DNA of 64,000 nucleotides, from the NCBI GenBank assembly GCA_030762175.1, contig CM060831.1, positions 95,065,501 through 95,129,500 on the forward strand. Direction: 5' to 3'. The DNA is from Metallyticus violacea (Eukaryota > Arthropoda > Insecta > Mantodea > Metallyticidae). The position numbers were made by a program, and so were the translations under genes. The notes below the pieces were generated by a model, which saw nothing but the letters and a program-made list of their open reading frames with translations, searched no databases and was not told the DNA's origin. Positions 32,520 through 44,767 of this stretch are shown here, piece after piece; the first letter of the stretch is position 1, and each line of letters opens with the position of its first letter.

Positions 32520-35290
32520 TGTGTAAAAAAAGAAAATAAAGAAAATAAAAAAAGAAATAAAGAAATAAAGAGTAGTAGGCTGAGAATAAAGTTTGAAATT
32601 TACAAATGGAGAAAAGAGAGGTGTGTGTTCTTTTAGAATTAGATTCGGAGGTGGCAACAATTGGGCTGTTTGGCCTACAACAATGAAGTGTATTTTAGGA
32701 GGCAATAGAAAGATTAAAGCAGAGAATTAAAAGGGCAGGGAGTAGTATGAAAAGTGGGGATAGTGAAAATAGTAACAAAAGACATTGGTTTGATGAAGAT
32801 TGCCAGTGGCAAAGAAAAGGATTGAGCAAAAAATGAGGAGATGAAAGCAATAGAGTAGTAATAATGAAAGAGAAAATTTCTCAGTTTGGAGGTGGAGTTA
32901 TTGATGCCTTTAAAAAGTGAAGAAGAAAAAATGGGGGATGAGAACAAGTACAATTCTATTTGAGGCTTCAGAAATACATGATAGCTGGCTGAGAGATTTG
33001 GTTAATAGTAAAATATGTATAGGAATATGTAAAAGAGAACAATACTGGACAGATAAATGGTGCAATTGTTTTAAGGGGCTACTAGGATGGGATAGTACTA
33101 TTAGACAACAAAAATATTTGGGGGCAAATATCAGCAATATATTGAAGATTAGTGCAGTAGAAATCTGGGAGCAAATTGGAAAATTAAAAAAAGGAATAAG
33201 GTGAGTGGTATTGATGGAATTCCAGGGGAATTTTGGAAATTATGGTGTAAGAATAGCAATAGGATACTCTCATTAGCAAAGTTATTAATTAACATTTTAA
33301 AAAGTTGTGTGATTCTAATGAAATGGGAAACAAGTGTGATAGTGCCTATATACAAAGGGAAAGGGGACATTAATAACCATGCCAGTGTTAGAGGCACAAG
33401 TTTATCAGTAATTGGAAAGATCATCACTGGAATTTTGGCAAACAGTTTACAGCAATAGGTTGGAAGGTGAAAAAATTAAGACATCTAGTGTGAATTCAGA
33501 AGAGGTAAAAGAACAGTTGACAATATTTTTATAATAAAAGCAATTGTTGATAAATATTTTAAATGTTAAAAGGGAGAGAGTATATATGGTATTTATAGTT
33601 TTGAGAAGATTTTGATACTATAGATGAACAAGCACTGTGGATCAAGTTAAAAAGGAAAGAAGTAAGTAAGAACTTGATAAAGATATTACAAGTAATCTAT
33701 TCAGATAATAAATTTTGTGTGAAATGTTGAAGAGACGAGATAACAGAGTACGTGCAGAGTTTATCCGGAATAAAACAGGGATGTAAATTAAGCACAGTGC
33801 TATTTAACTTATTTATTGATAATATTATTCAGGGATTCAAAGAGAAAATGTACATTCATCAGTAATTAATAAAAAGGAAATACCAGCTCTATTGTTTGTA
33901 GATCATTTAGTTGTCAGTTCTATCTTAAGTGAAGGTTTAAGAAGAGCAACTACATTATCCACAACAGTTGTAAAGAATGATGCTTAGAAGTGAACAATAA
34001 AATATCCAGAATAATGGTCTTTAACAAGGACTTTAAATTGAGAAAGGATGAGAAATGGTGGTTTGATGGATGTGAAATAGAAATTAAGAAAAATCCATTA
34101 TCTTAAGGTGAAGTTAAGTGCTAATGGAAGACAAAATTAGTATAAGCTAAAGGAAGAATGTCCATGGGAGTTGTAAGAAAGAAAAGAATTTAAGAATTTT
34201 GGAAAAATTGAGGAAAGAAGTGTAAAATTGATGGAATAGGTATACAACATCTTGGTGGAAGCAAAATAATATATGGATTTCTAAATTTGCAGATACGATG
34301 ATAACTGGAAGGTCAGACTTTAATTAATAGATCATTATTGTGAATTAATACTGGTACTACCAAGAGTGTCACCTAAAAACATAGCCTTGCTAGAAATGGG
34401 TAGTTCAAATAACAAAGGTAGAATAATTTCAAGAATTATGAGATATGTATATAGAATAAATATGTTAAACAATGGAGAGTTTGTTAAGAAATATCTTGTT
34501 GCACTGGAGAAGTTTAAATGGAAAAAGTCATGGATGCTTGAAATTCAGGATATTGTTGAAAATATTGGTATGGAGGATTGTGCAGGATAATATGCAATAT
34601 AGATATAAGTGGTTTTGGAAAGAAGTAAGAGATAGAATTGAAGATTTTGAATAAACAAAAATATTTGCAAACTTTAGAAAAAAAGAGTTCACTGAAAATT
34701 TATTGAAAGATAAAAAGAGTTTGGGGGAAGGAAGAAGTACTTAGAAATTTATGATAAATTGGGGAGGGAAGGATTCATTTGGACCAGAACAGGAGTAAGG
34801 AATTGAAGAGGACTGAGAGATATCTGGGGAAATCAATCCTATAGGTGGTAAACCTGATAATGAGTACCATAGCATTTTACATTGTGAGCAAACAAAGGGG
34901 TGGAGAATACAGATACGGGAAGAAAAATGGAATAAATTTGAGGGAGAAATTTGAATAAGAAAGATTTTAAAAATTAAAGGAGATAAAAATATGAAAATGA
35001 AGAGAGAATATTTGGGCAAAGTTAGTAATAAATGGTGGAGGAATATTAGAATTGGCCTAGGAGAAGAGAGTTCAGGTATAGAAGATTAGTTAAAATATGA
35101 CTTATCAGAACAAGTAATGGGAGTCATGCAATTGATTATGACTTGGTCTCCAGTATATCGACAACCTGGAGTTATGATATATTAGAATTGGAAACATTTT
35201 TAGGTAGGCAACTTTTAAGGTTGTAAGATGCTGACTGGGTATGTTATATTTTTATAATATAACTGATGCTAATAAATAAATTAATTAAAT
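32520..35290 (+). mobile_element. LINE LN3, longest reverse transcriptase remnant
   Basis: Plus-strand frames follow the order of a LINE polymerase: HWFDEDCQWQRKG at 32,780; VSGIDGIPGEFWKLW (33,200); WETSVIVPIYKGKGDINNHA and GTSLSVIGKIITGILA (33,330-33,440); FRRGKRTVDNIFIIKAIVDK (33,490); MVFIDFEKI (33,590, catalytic Asp region); SGIKQGCKLSTVLFNLFID (33,765); a decayed catalytic box reading FVDHLVVSS in place of F-A-D-D (33,895); and a C-terminal tail to about 35,020. Repeated frameshifts and stops show it is dead. The element ends near ataaataaattaattaaata at 35,268-35,290. No endonuclease domain was identified upstream, so the copy is 5'-truncated. Confidence 0.75.
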
Positions 35291-35299
35291 ATAATGTTG

Positions 35300-37235
35300 G
35301 TTAGCAATGGAGCCTGGTCCCTTGGATATTCCAGCAGATTACTACCAATGAACCTGGGATAGGTTACAAAATTAATAATAGCATTTGGTTATTTATGAAA
35401 TAATAGAAATATGTAATATTGTTTGTGTTTGTTGGAAGTATTAAATACTGTAGATTATATCATAAAAGAATAAGTCAAAAAAAAAGTGTACTTGGAAATA
35501 AAGAGAATGTACAAATCTACTAGAAACATAAAACTAGCATTTAATTGTGCAAACTGAATCTATTGGTCTATAAGGCAATGGTTCAATGGAATTCTTCTCT
35601 TTTCTCTTCCCGAAGATTACTTTGAGCACAACACTGATGATGTCCACTGCAGTCATGGACAAAACATCTGGAAGAGGAAGGAGAAGAAACTCATTGGACC
35701 ACAGCCTTACAGCCAGGAAATTGGCGGTGAAAATCTATATTCTACAATTAACATTTAATTCCTAGTAAGTTATACGATAACATTATTGCTACAACTACCT
35801 GCAGTGTTCTCCTGTTTCGTTTTTGTCCACAAAATTTTCCACCATGATATGTATGTGATTATGCTATTATAATGGTGTTTTTAAAAATATTTATTTGCAT
35901 GGGCAGGATGATTTCTCTTTTATTTGAAATTGTGAAAAAGACAACAGTATAACACACATTGTTGTTAAAATATACTACATTCAACACAATAAGATATTGA
36001 TATTTGTTCAAAGCACAAACAGCAATAGAAGGAACTGAAATTGACAGAAGCATTAAATACATGATAAATATGAAGTTGCATGCATTCAAGTTAGTAATTT
36101 TTTCTTTTTTCCTCCATATGAAAAAAGGCAAGAAGGAAGAGTCTGGCTTAATTCTTTCTTCTAACATTTTTTCAGTAAAAAGAATTACTTTATGCATGAA
36201 AGTAGAATCATAAGATGCTCTTTTGCCCTCCATTTCCTGACTGTCTATTACTCAAACGCTCTATGCAATAATGGGCCAACAATAAATGTAATGAAGTTGA
36301 GAATTACAGCAATACTTTATGGCATAATAAACAATAAATTTGAATGAAGTCATTGATGAACTACAGAATAGATTTGCCCTTGAATCTAATACGCCATCAA
36401 ATCTAATGTTCTACACAATTTTGAATACTATATTTGGACAAAAATATGTGCACCAAATTGCCAACACAATTGTGTTCACAACGGCAAAAATATGAAATGT
36501 TTAACATTTAAAAAAAATATTAAGCATTAAAAATATTCCAAGATATTTTCATACACTGGAAAGTAAGAAAGAGGATAATTTTATTTTAACTTTAGTACAT
36601 TAGATACCATTACTTGCTGTGAATGACTATAAGGAGTAATCTCACTGAGAAAAAGCCCCATTGCTAATAAAGCATTAATTTGTCATTCTCTACAATGATC
36701 AAATAGTAGTATGCAGTTATAGTAACCCATAAATAAATTTTTATTTTTTCTTTAAACAAATAAACAGTCTCTTTCTTGAAAGTAACATTTCATTCAAGTC
36801 AAGTAAAAATTCTTCTTCAAAAAAACATTGTGAAGCAGTGATTGGGTTGGCATGTAATGCAATTTAGATATAAATTGGAATCCTCAGCTACATGCTACAT
36901 GCTTTACCTTCCATTTATACATCAGTGTTAAAGCTAAACTTTTTTTTAAGGCTGGTGATTTAGTTTTCTGGTTTCCAAAGTATCTGAACGTCACAATTAA
37001 ATACTATTTGTCAAAAGCTCAGGGGAAAACTTTTTTATAATGCAGTCAAAGCAATGCTTGCACTTTCAATGATGGATAGTAGTGTCCTTGCCTCAGAAAA
37101 GTTTCTACTACATAATTTAATTACATATATTTTAATTAACTTCAATCAAGGCTTGTTGGATAACAAAAGGAATAAGGTTTTCCTGCACTAAAAAACAGAC
37201 AATGAATGCAACCTTCAAAACACAAACTATGCCCC
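35300..37235. other. Unassigned AT-rich intronic stretch with one ribozyme-like motif
   Basis: Nothing coding was recognised. At 35,634-35,668 the plus strand has CUGAUGA, a six-pair hairpin UGUCCA...UGGACA and AAAC, reminiscent of a decayed hammerhead, but GAAAC is not complete and stem I is not evident. Confidence 0.3.
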
Positions 37236-37246
37236 CATCATTCAAA

Positions 37247-37512
37247 ATGTCAGTCCTAGTGTTGTAGTGGTAACCATACTTGCCTCCTAAACCCAAGATC
37301 ACGGGTTCGATCCTGGCCAGAACCAATGGATTGTTTTGTAAAAATTCTAATAATGACTTCCTTCAGAAGGGAAGTAAAGCAGGGGGTCCCATGTCCATAA
37401 AACTTTATGCCTGAAAGAAGAGGCCTCTGAGGAAAATATGTTGACTGTTCCATGCCATGAATTGAATGGGACACTGATGACCTGAGATGTTAAAGAGTGT
37501 CTGTAAATAAAT
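37247..37512 (+). mobile_element. SINE-A copy 4
   Basis: Head gtcctagtgttgtagtggta, B box gggttcgatcctggcc, body cttccttcagaagggaagta, tail gagtgtctgtaaataaatcc. An internal deletion is seen around 37,396 compared with copy 6. No clear target duplication. Confidence 0.85.
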
Positions 37513-37559
37513 CCCACCCCAAAAAATAAAAACTATTTCCACACGTATAAATCAATAAT

Positions 37560-38510
37560 CAACAAGATCATAAAACAAGCTAAACAAAATGTGCAATGGT
37601 AGATATACACAATCAGCCCCAAAGAAAATGAAAGCAATTTGGAAAGAAAAAATTAAAAAAAACCTCAATTGATAATATACCTAACTTAGAACTAACAATG
37701 AAAGGAAATAAAATCACAGATCCTACATTAATAGCAAATACATTTAACATTCATTTTATAAACATTACTAAAAATATGTCAGCAGATAATGTTATAACAG
37801 ACACTGACTTAAATAATACTATTCAAAGAGTCAGGCTAATACTACTATGTATCCATACCCAATTGACCACAGAGAGGTCTAAACCATACAACCAGTATTA
37901 AAAATAAACACCAATCAGGAAGATAGCATCCCAGACTTATTAAAAAAATGTGATTCAGTCTTAGTACACCTTCTCACAGTTATATGCAATTGCTTACCGA
38001 ACCAAGCAGCCTTTTCTCAAACTCTTAAAATAGCAAAAGTTAAACCCTTGTTTAAGAATGTTGAAAAAACAGCCTTGAACAACTACAGACCAGTCTCTCT
38101 ATTGTCTAGAGTCAGTATAGGAATCAAAAAGATCCTCTATCCTTATGATTATTAAAATGTAAAAAGCTCATCACTGACAACCAACATTGCTTTAGGGGGG
38201 GAAAAAAAAATCAACAGAAACTGCTCATCAATCATACCCTAAATATGCTAGACAACAAAAAGAATATATTGGCTGTATTTTTTGATGTAGCTAAAGCCTT
38301 TGGCATATTGAACCATGAATAAGAGGAAATGCTAAACTGGATCAAATTATATCTAAATCAGAGAGCACAAATAGTACCACAGGTATCAATACTAAGACCA
38401 ATTCTCTTTTTCTTATTTTTAAATGACCTAACATTTAAAATATCTCAAATAACAATAATTCTGTATGCTGATGATACAATTATTTTAGAAGAAGTTTAAT
38501 TTCTTAATTA
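37560..38510 (+). mobile_element. LINE LN4, reverse transcriptase of another clade
   Basis: Plus-strand blocks: ITDPTLIANTFNIHFINITK (37,710), AFSQTLKIAKVKPLFKNVEK and LNNYRPVSLLSR (38,010-38,110), IGCIF (catalytic Asp region, 38,270), SILRPILFFLFLNDLTFKIS (38,385) and ILYADDTIILEE (38,458-38,497, intact catalytic YADD). The pattern resembles Jockey/CR1-type reverse transcriptases more than LN3 does. The frame is broken, and part of the palm region is missing. It stops within 20 bp of the donor of CUB exon D on the other strand. Confidence 0.75.
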
Positions 38511-38515
38511 CTTAC

Positions 38516-38707
38516 AGTCCAAACCAAATTTCAGCAAAAATCCCTTTTCTTGAACAGATGAATCTGTTCTAAACTCAAGTTTAGCATAATCCCTGATAAC
38601 TGTTGTAGGAGGTGCAGCTCTTCCACAGTATTTGCCTAGTCCTTGTAAATTTAATGTCCAGTAGGATCTCTGATACACACTCAAAAAGTCATACTTGCAT
38701 CCATTAC
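38516..38707 (-). CDS. CUB domain exon D (second half of CUB 2)
   Basis: A 192-nt exon: two bases complete the split Ser codon from exon C, then 63 codons and one trailing base (phase 1 exit). The acceptor is ATCTCTTAG and the donor GTAAGTAA. The peptide contains NGCKYDFLSVY (Cys3 and the YDF/L motif), GLGKYCGRAAPPT (Cys4), LEFRTDSSVQEKGFLLKF and ends FGLD. These are the conserved features of the C-terminal CUB half. The downstream side is unusual: a plus-strand LINE reverse transcriptase remnant comes to within about 20 bp of the donor site, so the intron boundary is immediately next to mobile DNA. Confidence 0.9.
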
Positions 38708-39459
38708 CTAAGAGATAAATTATAATATAATTATGTTGTAGCTAAATGTCAATAACATACAATTAATATCCCTTGTGTGCAATGAACTGTTTTATGTTAA
38801 AGGTACACAAAGACAGTTAATATCCAAATGTATGATGCTAGCGTGTTTAAATATAGATTTACATGCTGATTTTATAAACGTAATAAATTATGTCTATTTC
38901 CATTTAAGAATAAGTTAAACCAAAATTAAATATGAAAATTAAATATGAAAATTTCTTTCTATGGAAATAAGACACATTTTAAACTCATTGTCACAAATGG
39001 TAGTTATTGCCATTTCTGTGAAACACCTTTAAATAGAAGTAACAGCTTCATACAAATCATATAAAGAAATGGAATTAATCTCATGCTACTAACATTCAAA
39101 ATAAAATTAACTATATTAGAAAAGAATTTTATGAACCATTTAAACGATCCATCATTACCTAATCACACCGTAAGTTGTCACAAATTGAGGAAAAGATACA
39201 ATAAGAAATGAAAATTTAAAATTAAGGCTACTATTACAACTAACAAAGTAAATTATTGCAAATATTTTACATTTAATTCTCTTTTATGAAGCCCCTCTCT
39301 TCCTTATCTTCTCTTTCCTTGCCATAGCTATGCAACCCTTCCTTTTCCTCTTCTTCTATACTTTCATTTGCACTGACATACCCTCATAGCTCCATTGTTT
39401 TCTTTTTGACTTCTGATATGCAAAGTCTCTCAAAATATGAAGTTTTTGCCTTATATATA

Positions 39460-39775
39460 TTTGTCTTCTTGCCATAGAAGAACTCTAGCAGTTCGAAATG
39501 TAGCAATTACAAATCTGTGAGTTTTTCTTAGTGTTTTATCCTTTTCTGCTTTTCTACTTATTGTTATTTTAGTTACATTATATATAACTAAAATAACAAT
39601 AAGTGATAAGAAGAAAAGGAATAAAATACTTGAAAAGTCACAGATTCACTATTACAATATTTCAAACAGTTCATGTTCTTCTTGATATTGTGATAGTAAA
39701 TCTGTGACTTTCCAAGTGTTTTATCCTTTTACTTCTTATGTAGTTATTGTTATTTTAGTTACATTTCATTGTGTT
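39460..39775. mobile_element. PLE-4-type foldback in the exon C-D intron
   Basis: An inverted repeat is centred near 39,588 (tattgttattttagttac / gttatatataactaaaataa). Its arms hold the hairpin described at 39,469-39,506 and a mirrored, diverged copy near 39,650-39,690. Directly after it a third unit (tagtaaatctgtgactttcc, aagtgttttatcctttt) repeats the arm. The sequences match the 3' end of PLE-4 at 15.84-16.1 kb. Confidence 0.65.
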
Positions 39776-40496
39776 ATTTTATTTTTCATTTACATATATT
39801 ATATCCGTTAACAATGATCTTAGTATATGTGATACCTTTTATTGTAAAAAAAAGAACCTTGGCAACCCTTTGGGAAGGGACTCCCAACCAACAGACACTG
39901 GACGCTGCTCCTCAGATATTCTATCCTTCTTCATCTATGATAAATGCTAATTTCAGAAAAAGACAGCTTTTGATGTTCATTTCTGCCATACTGTTCAATA
40001 AGATTATGTGATCATTTTAGTCTAACATTCATTAGATGAGAGGTGAGCAATGTCCTTACTATGACATACTAAAGTCTATGACCATGGTGTGATTATTTGG
40101 AGACATTCACTCTTGACATTAAGAGCTGCTAAAACTAATTTTTGAATTTTGACAGGTTTCTTCTGGTGCATTTCCAAAATTACTTTATCACATCTGGGGT
40201 TGCAACCAAATTATGAAGGTAAAATCTCATTCAGATAACGCTATTCTTTTAACTTTGATCACATCCTTAATGGTAGCACTTTTCACCATTTAAAAGACTA
40301 GAAAAGAAGTCTAGATGAGAGAGATACATAGTGTTTGAATGAGGTATTAAATGTACAAAATACTGCCATTTTTTGAAATCAAATTAATAATAAAATTAAA
40401 GAAAAATGTATAAATAAATTAAACATAATTCTCAATTCCTACTATATTGTTTTGTTACAAGTCAATATACTAATGAAAGGCATAATAATAACATAC

Positions 40497-40665
40497 TTTC
40501 TTCCAGTGCAAAATCTTCAAAATAAATGGAAATTCTACGTCCAGGAGCTGAGATGGTATAGTTGCACCAAAGACCACCCGTATAATGCTCAGGATAACCT
40601 GGAGAGATTATCTGTCCATTTGGTACATACTCATACAGTCCTCCACAGAGTGTATCAAATGTTGC
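40497..40665 (-). CDS. CUB domain exon C (first half of CUB 2)
   Basis: A 169-nt exon, phase 0 entry and phase 1 exit (56 codons plus one base). The acceptor is TTGTGCAG and the donor GTATGT. The peptide begins ATFDTLCGGLYEYVPNGQII, so the last strand of CUB 1 (NGFK-ATFDT) runs straight into the Cys-Gly-Gly of CUB 2. SPGYPEHYTGG and WCNYTISAPG are standard CUB motifs, and NYT is a potential N-glycosylation site. The exon ends at FEDFALEE, the usual mid-domain break. An open frame extends upstream of the acceptor in the same phase, but the acceptor and the fit to exon B favour the exon start given here. Confidence 0.9.
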
Positions 40666-41352
40666 CTGCACAATTAAAATAGGCATAATCAAATAAATGA
40701 CCAGGAGAAGAAAAGATGAAGAAATACATTTCATGATATTTTGTGTTATTTGCCAAAATATTCTGATTATTGTCTTTATCCATTACCAATTTATTTATAT
40801 GAAAATATGATTTTCATTTAGCGAAGTAACAAACAATGATGTTAATTAACTATATGTTAAAAACTGTATAAGTTTTGTCAAAATGTTTTGCTTTATAACA
40901 GTCTAATGGTCACATTTGTAAATATTTAATCCATTTTACTTCCAGTCTGCAATAGAGGCTTAAGTTCTTCAATTTTAGTGTATTGTGTAAAGCTTTCTTC
41001 ATCCACCACATACTTTTAATCACACATACTTCCTGCATGGTGCAAAATTAACAATGTATGTAAAAATCTTGCAGATTAGACAACAAATAAAATTTTCTTT
41101 AAAACCAAACAAAGTAGTGCAAATAACAGAAAAGATAGCACCAAATTACTTATGCTCAAGGATACATGATAACTCATGATAGTGCACAATTTTTACACTT
41201 AGGTTCTCTGCTAGAGTTTATTAACTTTGCACAAGGCACTGTAATAAGGCAACAAACTATTTAAAAACAAACTGCTCTTGCACATTACTGCAAACAATAG
41301 TATGTCTCCTAAACTTAGGTATTCATTTTTTACACTAAACTCCATTTACTTA

Positions 41353-41917
41353 ACATTTTAGGAGAAATTGAGTCGAAATAGTAACATACACACCACTAAA
41401 ATTGAATTAAATGGAAGACTAGTTTCGGGAGCAATGATTGTGATAAAGTTTATATTGGAAAGACCAAAAGAAACATAAAAACAAGAGCCAAAGAACACAT
41501 TAGGAATATAAATCAAAAACAAGAAGAAAAATCGGCGGTAGCTTGGCACTTTTGGAAAGAACAACATAACATTAATAAAAACCCCAAATTACTTAAATAT
41601 ATTAAAGGAAAAACTGAACTTACAGTCTGGGAAAATATCTATATTTGGAAGAATAAGGAGAAAGTTTTTAATTTCGAAATCCCACCAAGTGATGTACAAA
41701 TACAAAAGTTCATCAAACCTCCACCAGAGACGAATCGATCTATCACAAACAGCGAGGCCGGCAGTCGACCAGGAACTGATGATAGGAGCGATTGGCTCCC
41801 GAAACTAGTCTTCCATTTAATTCAATTTTAGTGGTGTGTATGTTACTATTTCGACTCAATTTCTCCTAAAATGTTAATAATTTACACCACTGTTACAAAA
41901 GTTCACTATATTTTATA
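41353..41917 (+). mobile_element. PLE-3 copy 1, short element with GIY-YIG end and 12-bp TSD
   Basis: The 12-bp repeat tccatttactta (41,341-41,352 and 41,918-41,929) flanks it. The arms 41,350-41,432 and 41,795-41,877 are inverted repeats of about 83 bp; a 40-bp tail (41,878-41,917) is on the right only. The plus strand encodes the end of the PLE protein: CDKVYIGKTKRNIKTRAKEH, EEKSAVAWHFWKEQH, TVWENIYIWKNKE and PPSDVQIQKFIKPPPE. It has no reverse transcriptase, so it is a severely 5'-truncated copy. A hammerhead motif lies in the right arm. Confidence 0.88.
41772..41814 (+). ncRNA. Hammerhead ribozyme-like motif HH7, best preserved
   Basis: Stem I GGAA/UUCC (four pairs), core CUGAUGA (41,776-41,782), UA, stem II GGAGC-GAUUG-GCUCC (five pairs), C, core GAAAC (41,801-41,805), UA, GUC with the expected cleavage after 41,810. 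Every conserved core residue is present. The two-base stem III loop matches the minimal form known from PLEs. The 3' half is mirrored at 41,411-41,432. Confidence 0.8.
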
Positions 41918-41935
41918 TCCATTTACTTACATAAA

Positions 41936-41975
41936 ATAAGACGTGTTTCGGGAGAATCTCTCCCATCTTCAGTTG
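41936..41975 (-). ncRNA. Hammerhead ribozyme-like motif HH8
   Basis: Minus strand: core CUGAAGA, UG, stem II GGAGA-GAU-UCUCC (five pairs), C, core GAAAC, AC, GUC. Stem I is only two pairs. The core is complete. Confidence 0.65.
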
Positions 41976-42779
41976 TTACATAGTATGTTTACCATCATTT
42001 ACAGTACAGATTGCAAATTACATTGATTCATGTAAATTATAATTAATCTGTTGTCTAACATACTCTCATTGCTTCAGTCTAAGTATTACAGCTTATTGCA
42101 AGTTGAGGACCTTTGAGAACCCATATCACTTACAATGAAACAAATAACCAAGTTTTTATGTATTTAATTTTAGTCTCCATTTAGGATGTTGAAAAATATT
42201 TTATATGAAAAGCACATTATCATCACCTTATGTCCTTTGATTACAATGATTTTATATTTTAAAAAACAGGTTACTTCAGTAGAAGGTATGAAAATTACAT
42301 TAGTCAATGAAAATTACATTAGTCAAGCTGCCATGGTTGCTTTTACATTGCCTCATGGATACACTTAGTTTTATTTCAGTATTTTAAAGGCATGAACTTC
42401 CTCCTCTGAGTTAGTGTGTTATATGAAGAAAAATTTAGTTACACTTATTTTCCTACAGATGGCAGACTGGCAGATGCTAAGCCCATCTCCTCCATTGCTA
42501 ACTAGCAGGAAACAACATGGCCAAAATGTAGAATAACTAAAGCTCTATTTCTGGGGGAATGCTGGGGGATGCATACATCTATACTTTTTTGTGATACTAT
42601 TTTGAAGAAATTATCATTAAGAGAATAAATAGTTTTCTTTTTGGGGTTGCAACTCTCCTATTTAAAGCACTGAGTAATTTCTGATATCTTTTTTATCTTC
42701 ACTTCTGGTCTTGTGACTGTGTTGGTAGCCTCTTTGTGACAAGAGGCAGCAAGCTAGATAGTTGGAATATATTGTGTTT

Positions 42780-44530
42780 TTATGAGGTTATGTCATGATG
42801 AGTCACAAAATAACTATTTCATGTGCTGTCTTGCATCTAAAAAGTTCAAAGTGGACAATAGGGACTTCAGTTCATGTGACAATGTGGAAATAATAAATAA
42901 ATTGGTATTGTATTTCATTTCAGTTTCTGTTTCTTCTTCTAGTAAATCTAAAAAAGATCAGATGATTTCTTTGCATAAAGAAAATATATAAAAAGAAGAA
43001 GTTCAGCTCATGAAGTTGCAATAAAAATATTAAACACTGCCAAAGAAAATCCCTGGAAATTGCTTATAGCAAGACATTCAAAAATGAAAAATAAGTGACT
43101 GCAAATCTGCTCCATACAACGTTCAAAGATGCAAAAAAGAGCATGCTTTTAATTATTTTGAATCTGGTTGATCTGCAAGAACTGAATGTAGTTAACATGG
43201 GCTGTATTTTACATTCAATGCCTGCATGTACCAGCATTGTTAATCGCATCGCTTCTGAAATGTAAGAAAGGTTGTGATCAAGCATAGTTAAAGCATGAAG
43301 GATACCATTGATGAAAATACAATTAGTCAGATGTCATTGTTGATAGTTTATTTAAGAACTATACTACCTGATATAAATGAGTCCGTCAGTATTTTTATTG
43401 AAATAGTTGAGCTACATAATTTAACAGCTGAGCATGTAAATGATGAACAATGATGAAATGTTTGAAAACTCTAGGGTTTTCTCGTGATTTTTTTTAAAGA
43501 AATCTTATTGCAATTACTACAGATGGTGCTACAGCCATGATGGGAATTAAAAAAAGAGTTATCATATTAATGAGGGAGTTCCCATAGGTTTTAGCTTGGC
43601 ATTGTGCAAATCATCAGCTCAAACTGTCAGTTGCAGATGTAATATAAAAATATTTTTCATCTCGAGTGAACCACTTCAATCTTTCTTAGACAAGTTATAT
43701 GCACTCTCCCATCAATCACCAAAGAAGACAAGAGAATTGAAAAAAAAATGTAGAACTACTTGAATAGAAATTCTGAAATTAAATAGAATCTTGGGTACCA
43801 GATATATAGGACAAGTTTCAGAAGTTTGTCAGCAGTGTGAAAGAATTCAAAGAGTTAAAATAATGTAAGCAAGGATTCAACTGAAAGATGCATATATGAG
43901 GGATTATACTTACATTAATAAAGGAGATTTCATCTTGAACTTGTCCTATGTGCTGCCTTTCTAGAATTATCAGAATTTAGCTTTGTGACATCAGCCTGAA
44001 TCCTATCCATCAGAAGATTGAAAATTAAATCATGGTATGCAAGGAAACTCAAGAATGGGTCATATTACAATGAAATTCTCAAAGCAGAACAGCTAAAGCT
44101 CAAAGAAATAAATTCATTTTATTGATCCAAATAAATTTATGGTCACCTGAAACATCAGATGGAAAATTGCCTTCTGAAAACAGAAGATATGCAGAATCTG
44201 CCAGTGTTGAACTGTTAGACTTAGCCATTCTGAAATCACATATAGTGAGACAGAAATAAAATAATTTTGTAATCTATTTGGGCTTCCTGATAGATAAATT
44301 GTTCTAGGTTTGCAAGTTTACCTTAAGGTCAAGAAAATTCCATCATCTCTTCTTCCCCTTGAACCCATATCCACCGGTGAGCATGGAATTTTTTAAAAGC
44401 TGTTCCTGATATTCACCAAGATGGTTGAACATTCATTGGAGCTATTTAAATAGATAGTTTATGCAAATTCCTGGTTCTCAAAATGAAGACCTCTCCTCAC
44501 TGATACAAAGAGAAAGGAGGGAAGGCATGT
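42780..44530 (+). pseudogene. hAT-like transposase remnant (KIAA1586/ZMYM6 type)
   Basis: Plus-strand frames in order: SARTE... followed by LHSMPACTSIVNRIASEM-like sequence at 43,200-43,260; SLLIVYLRTILPDINESVSI and ELHNLTAEHV (43,335-43,445); LKTLGFSRDFF; ITTDGATAMMGIK (43,515-43,555, RNase H-like fold with Asp); VLAWHCANHQLKLSVADV (43,588-43,640); and later LWSPETSDGKLPSEN. This is the order of hAT-derived proteins such as KIAA1586. Multiple stops and frameshifts are present. The segment 42,782-42,990 (KKFKVDNRDFSSCDNVEIIN) may be its N-terminus. Terminal repeats were not found. Confidence 0.65.
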
Positions 44531-44767
44531 TGACTATGGTTAATGACAAACTGATGCCAATTTAGAAGTTGCTGTGATATGAGGTAATTTTTCTAATATA
44601 AACTTATGGCTACTATTTTCATTAATATTTATTTACTGTCATTACTAGAACTTATTACTCTTAGGATGAAAACTTGAAATTTACAATTAGCCTACTAAGT
44701 TCAATCTCAGAGATGAGAGTACCCCTAAACTTTTTTACATAAGAACACTGAGAATAACAATTGTAAA

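Larger units (their letters stand above)
41308..41980 (-). mobile_element. PLE end invaded by PLE-3
   Basis: The outer sequence (41,308-41,352 plus 41,918-41,980) joins into cattttttacactaaactcc-atttacttacataaaataag and a minus-strand hammerhead. That continuous arrangement is found uninterrupted at 51,011-51,090. It is a terminal fragment without coding sequence. Confidence 0.75.

Noticed and set aside
32517..33427. Several minus-strand open frames rich in Phe, Ser and Ile
   Set aside because: They are the reverse strand of LINE LN3, whose plus strand has reverse transcriptase motifs.
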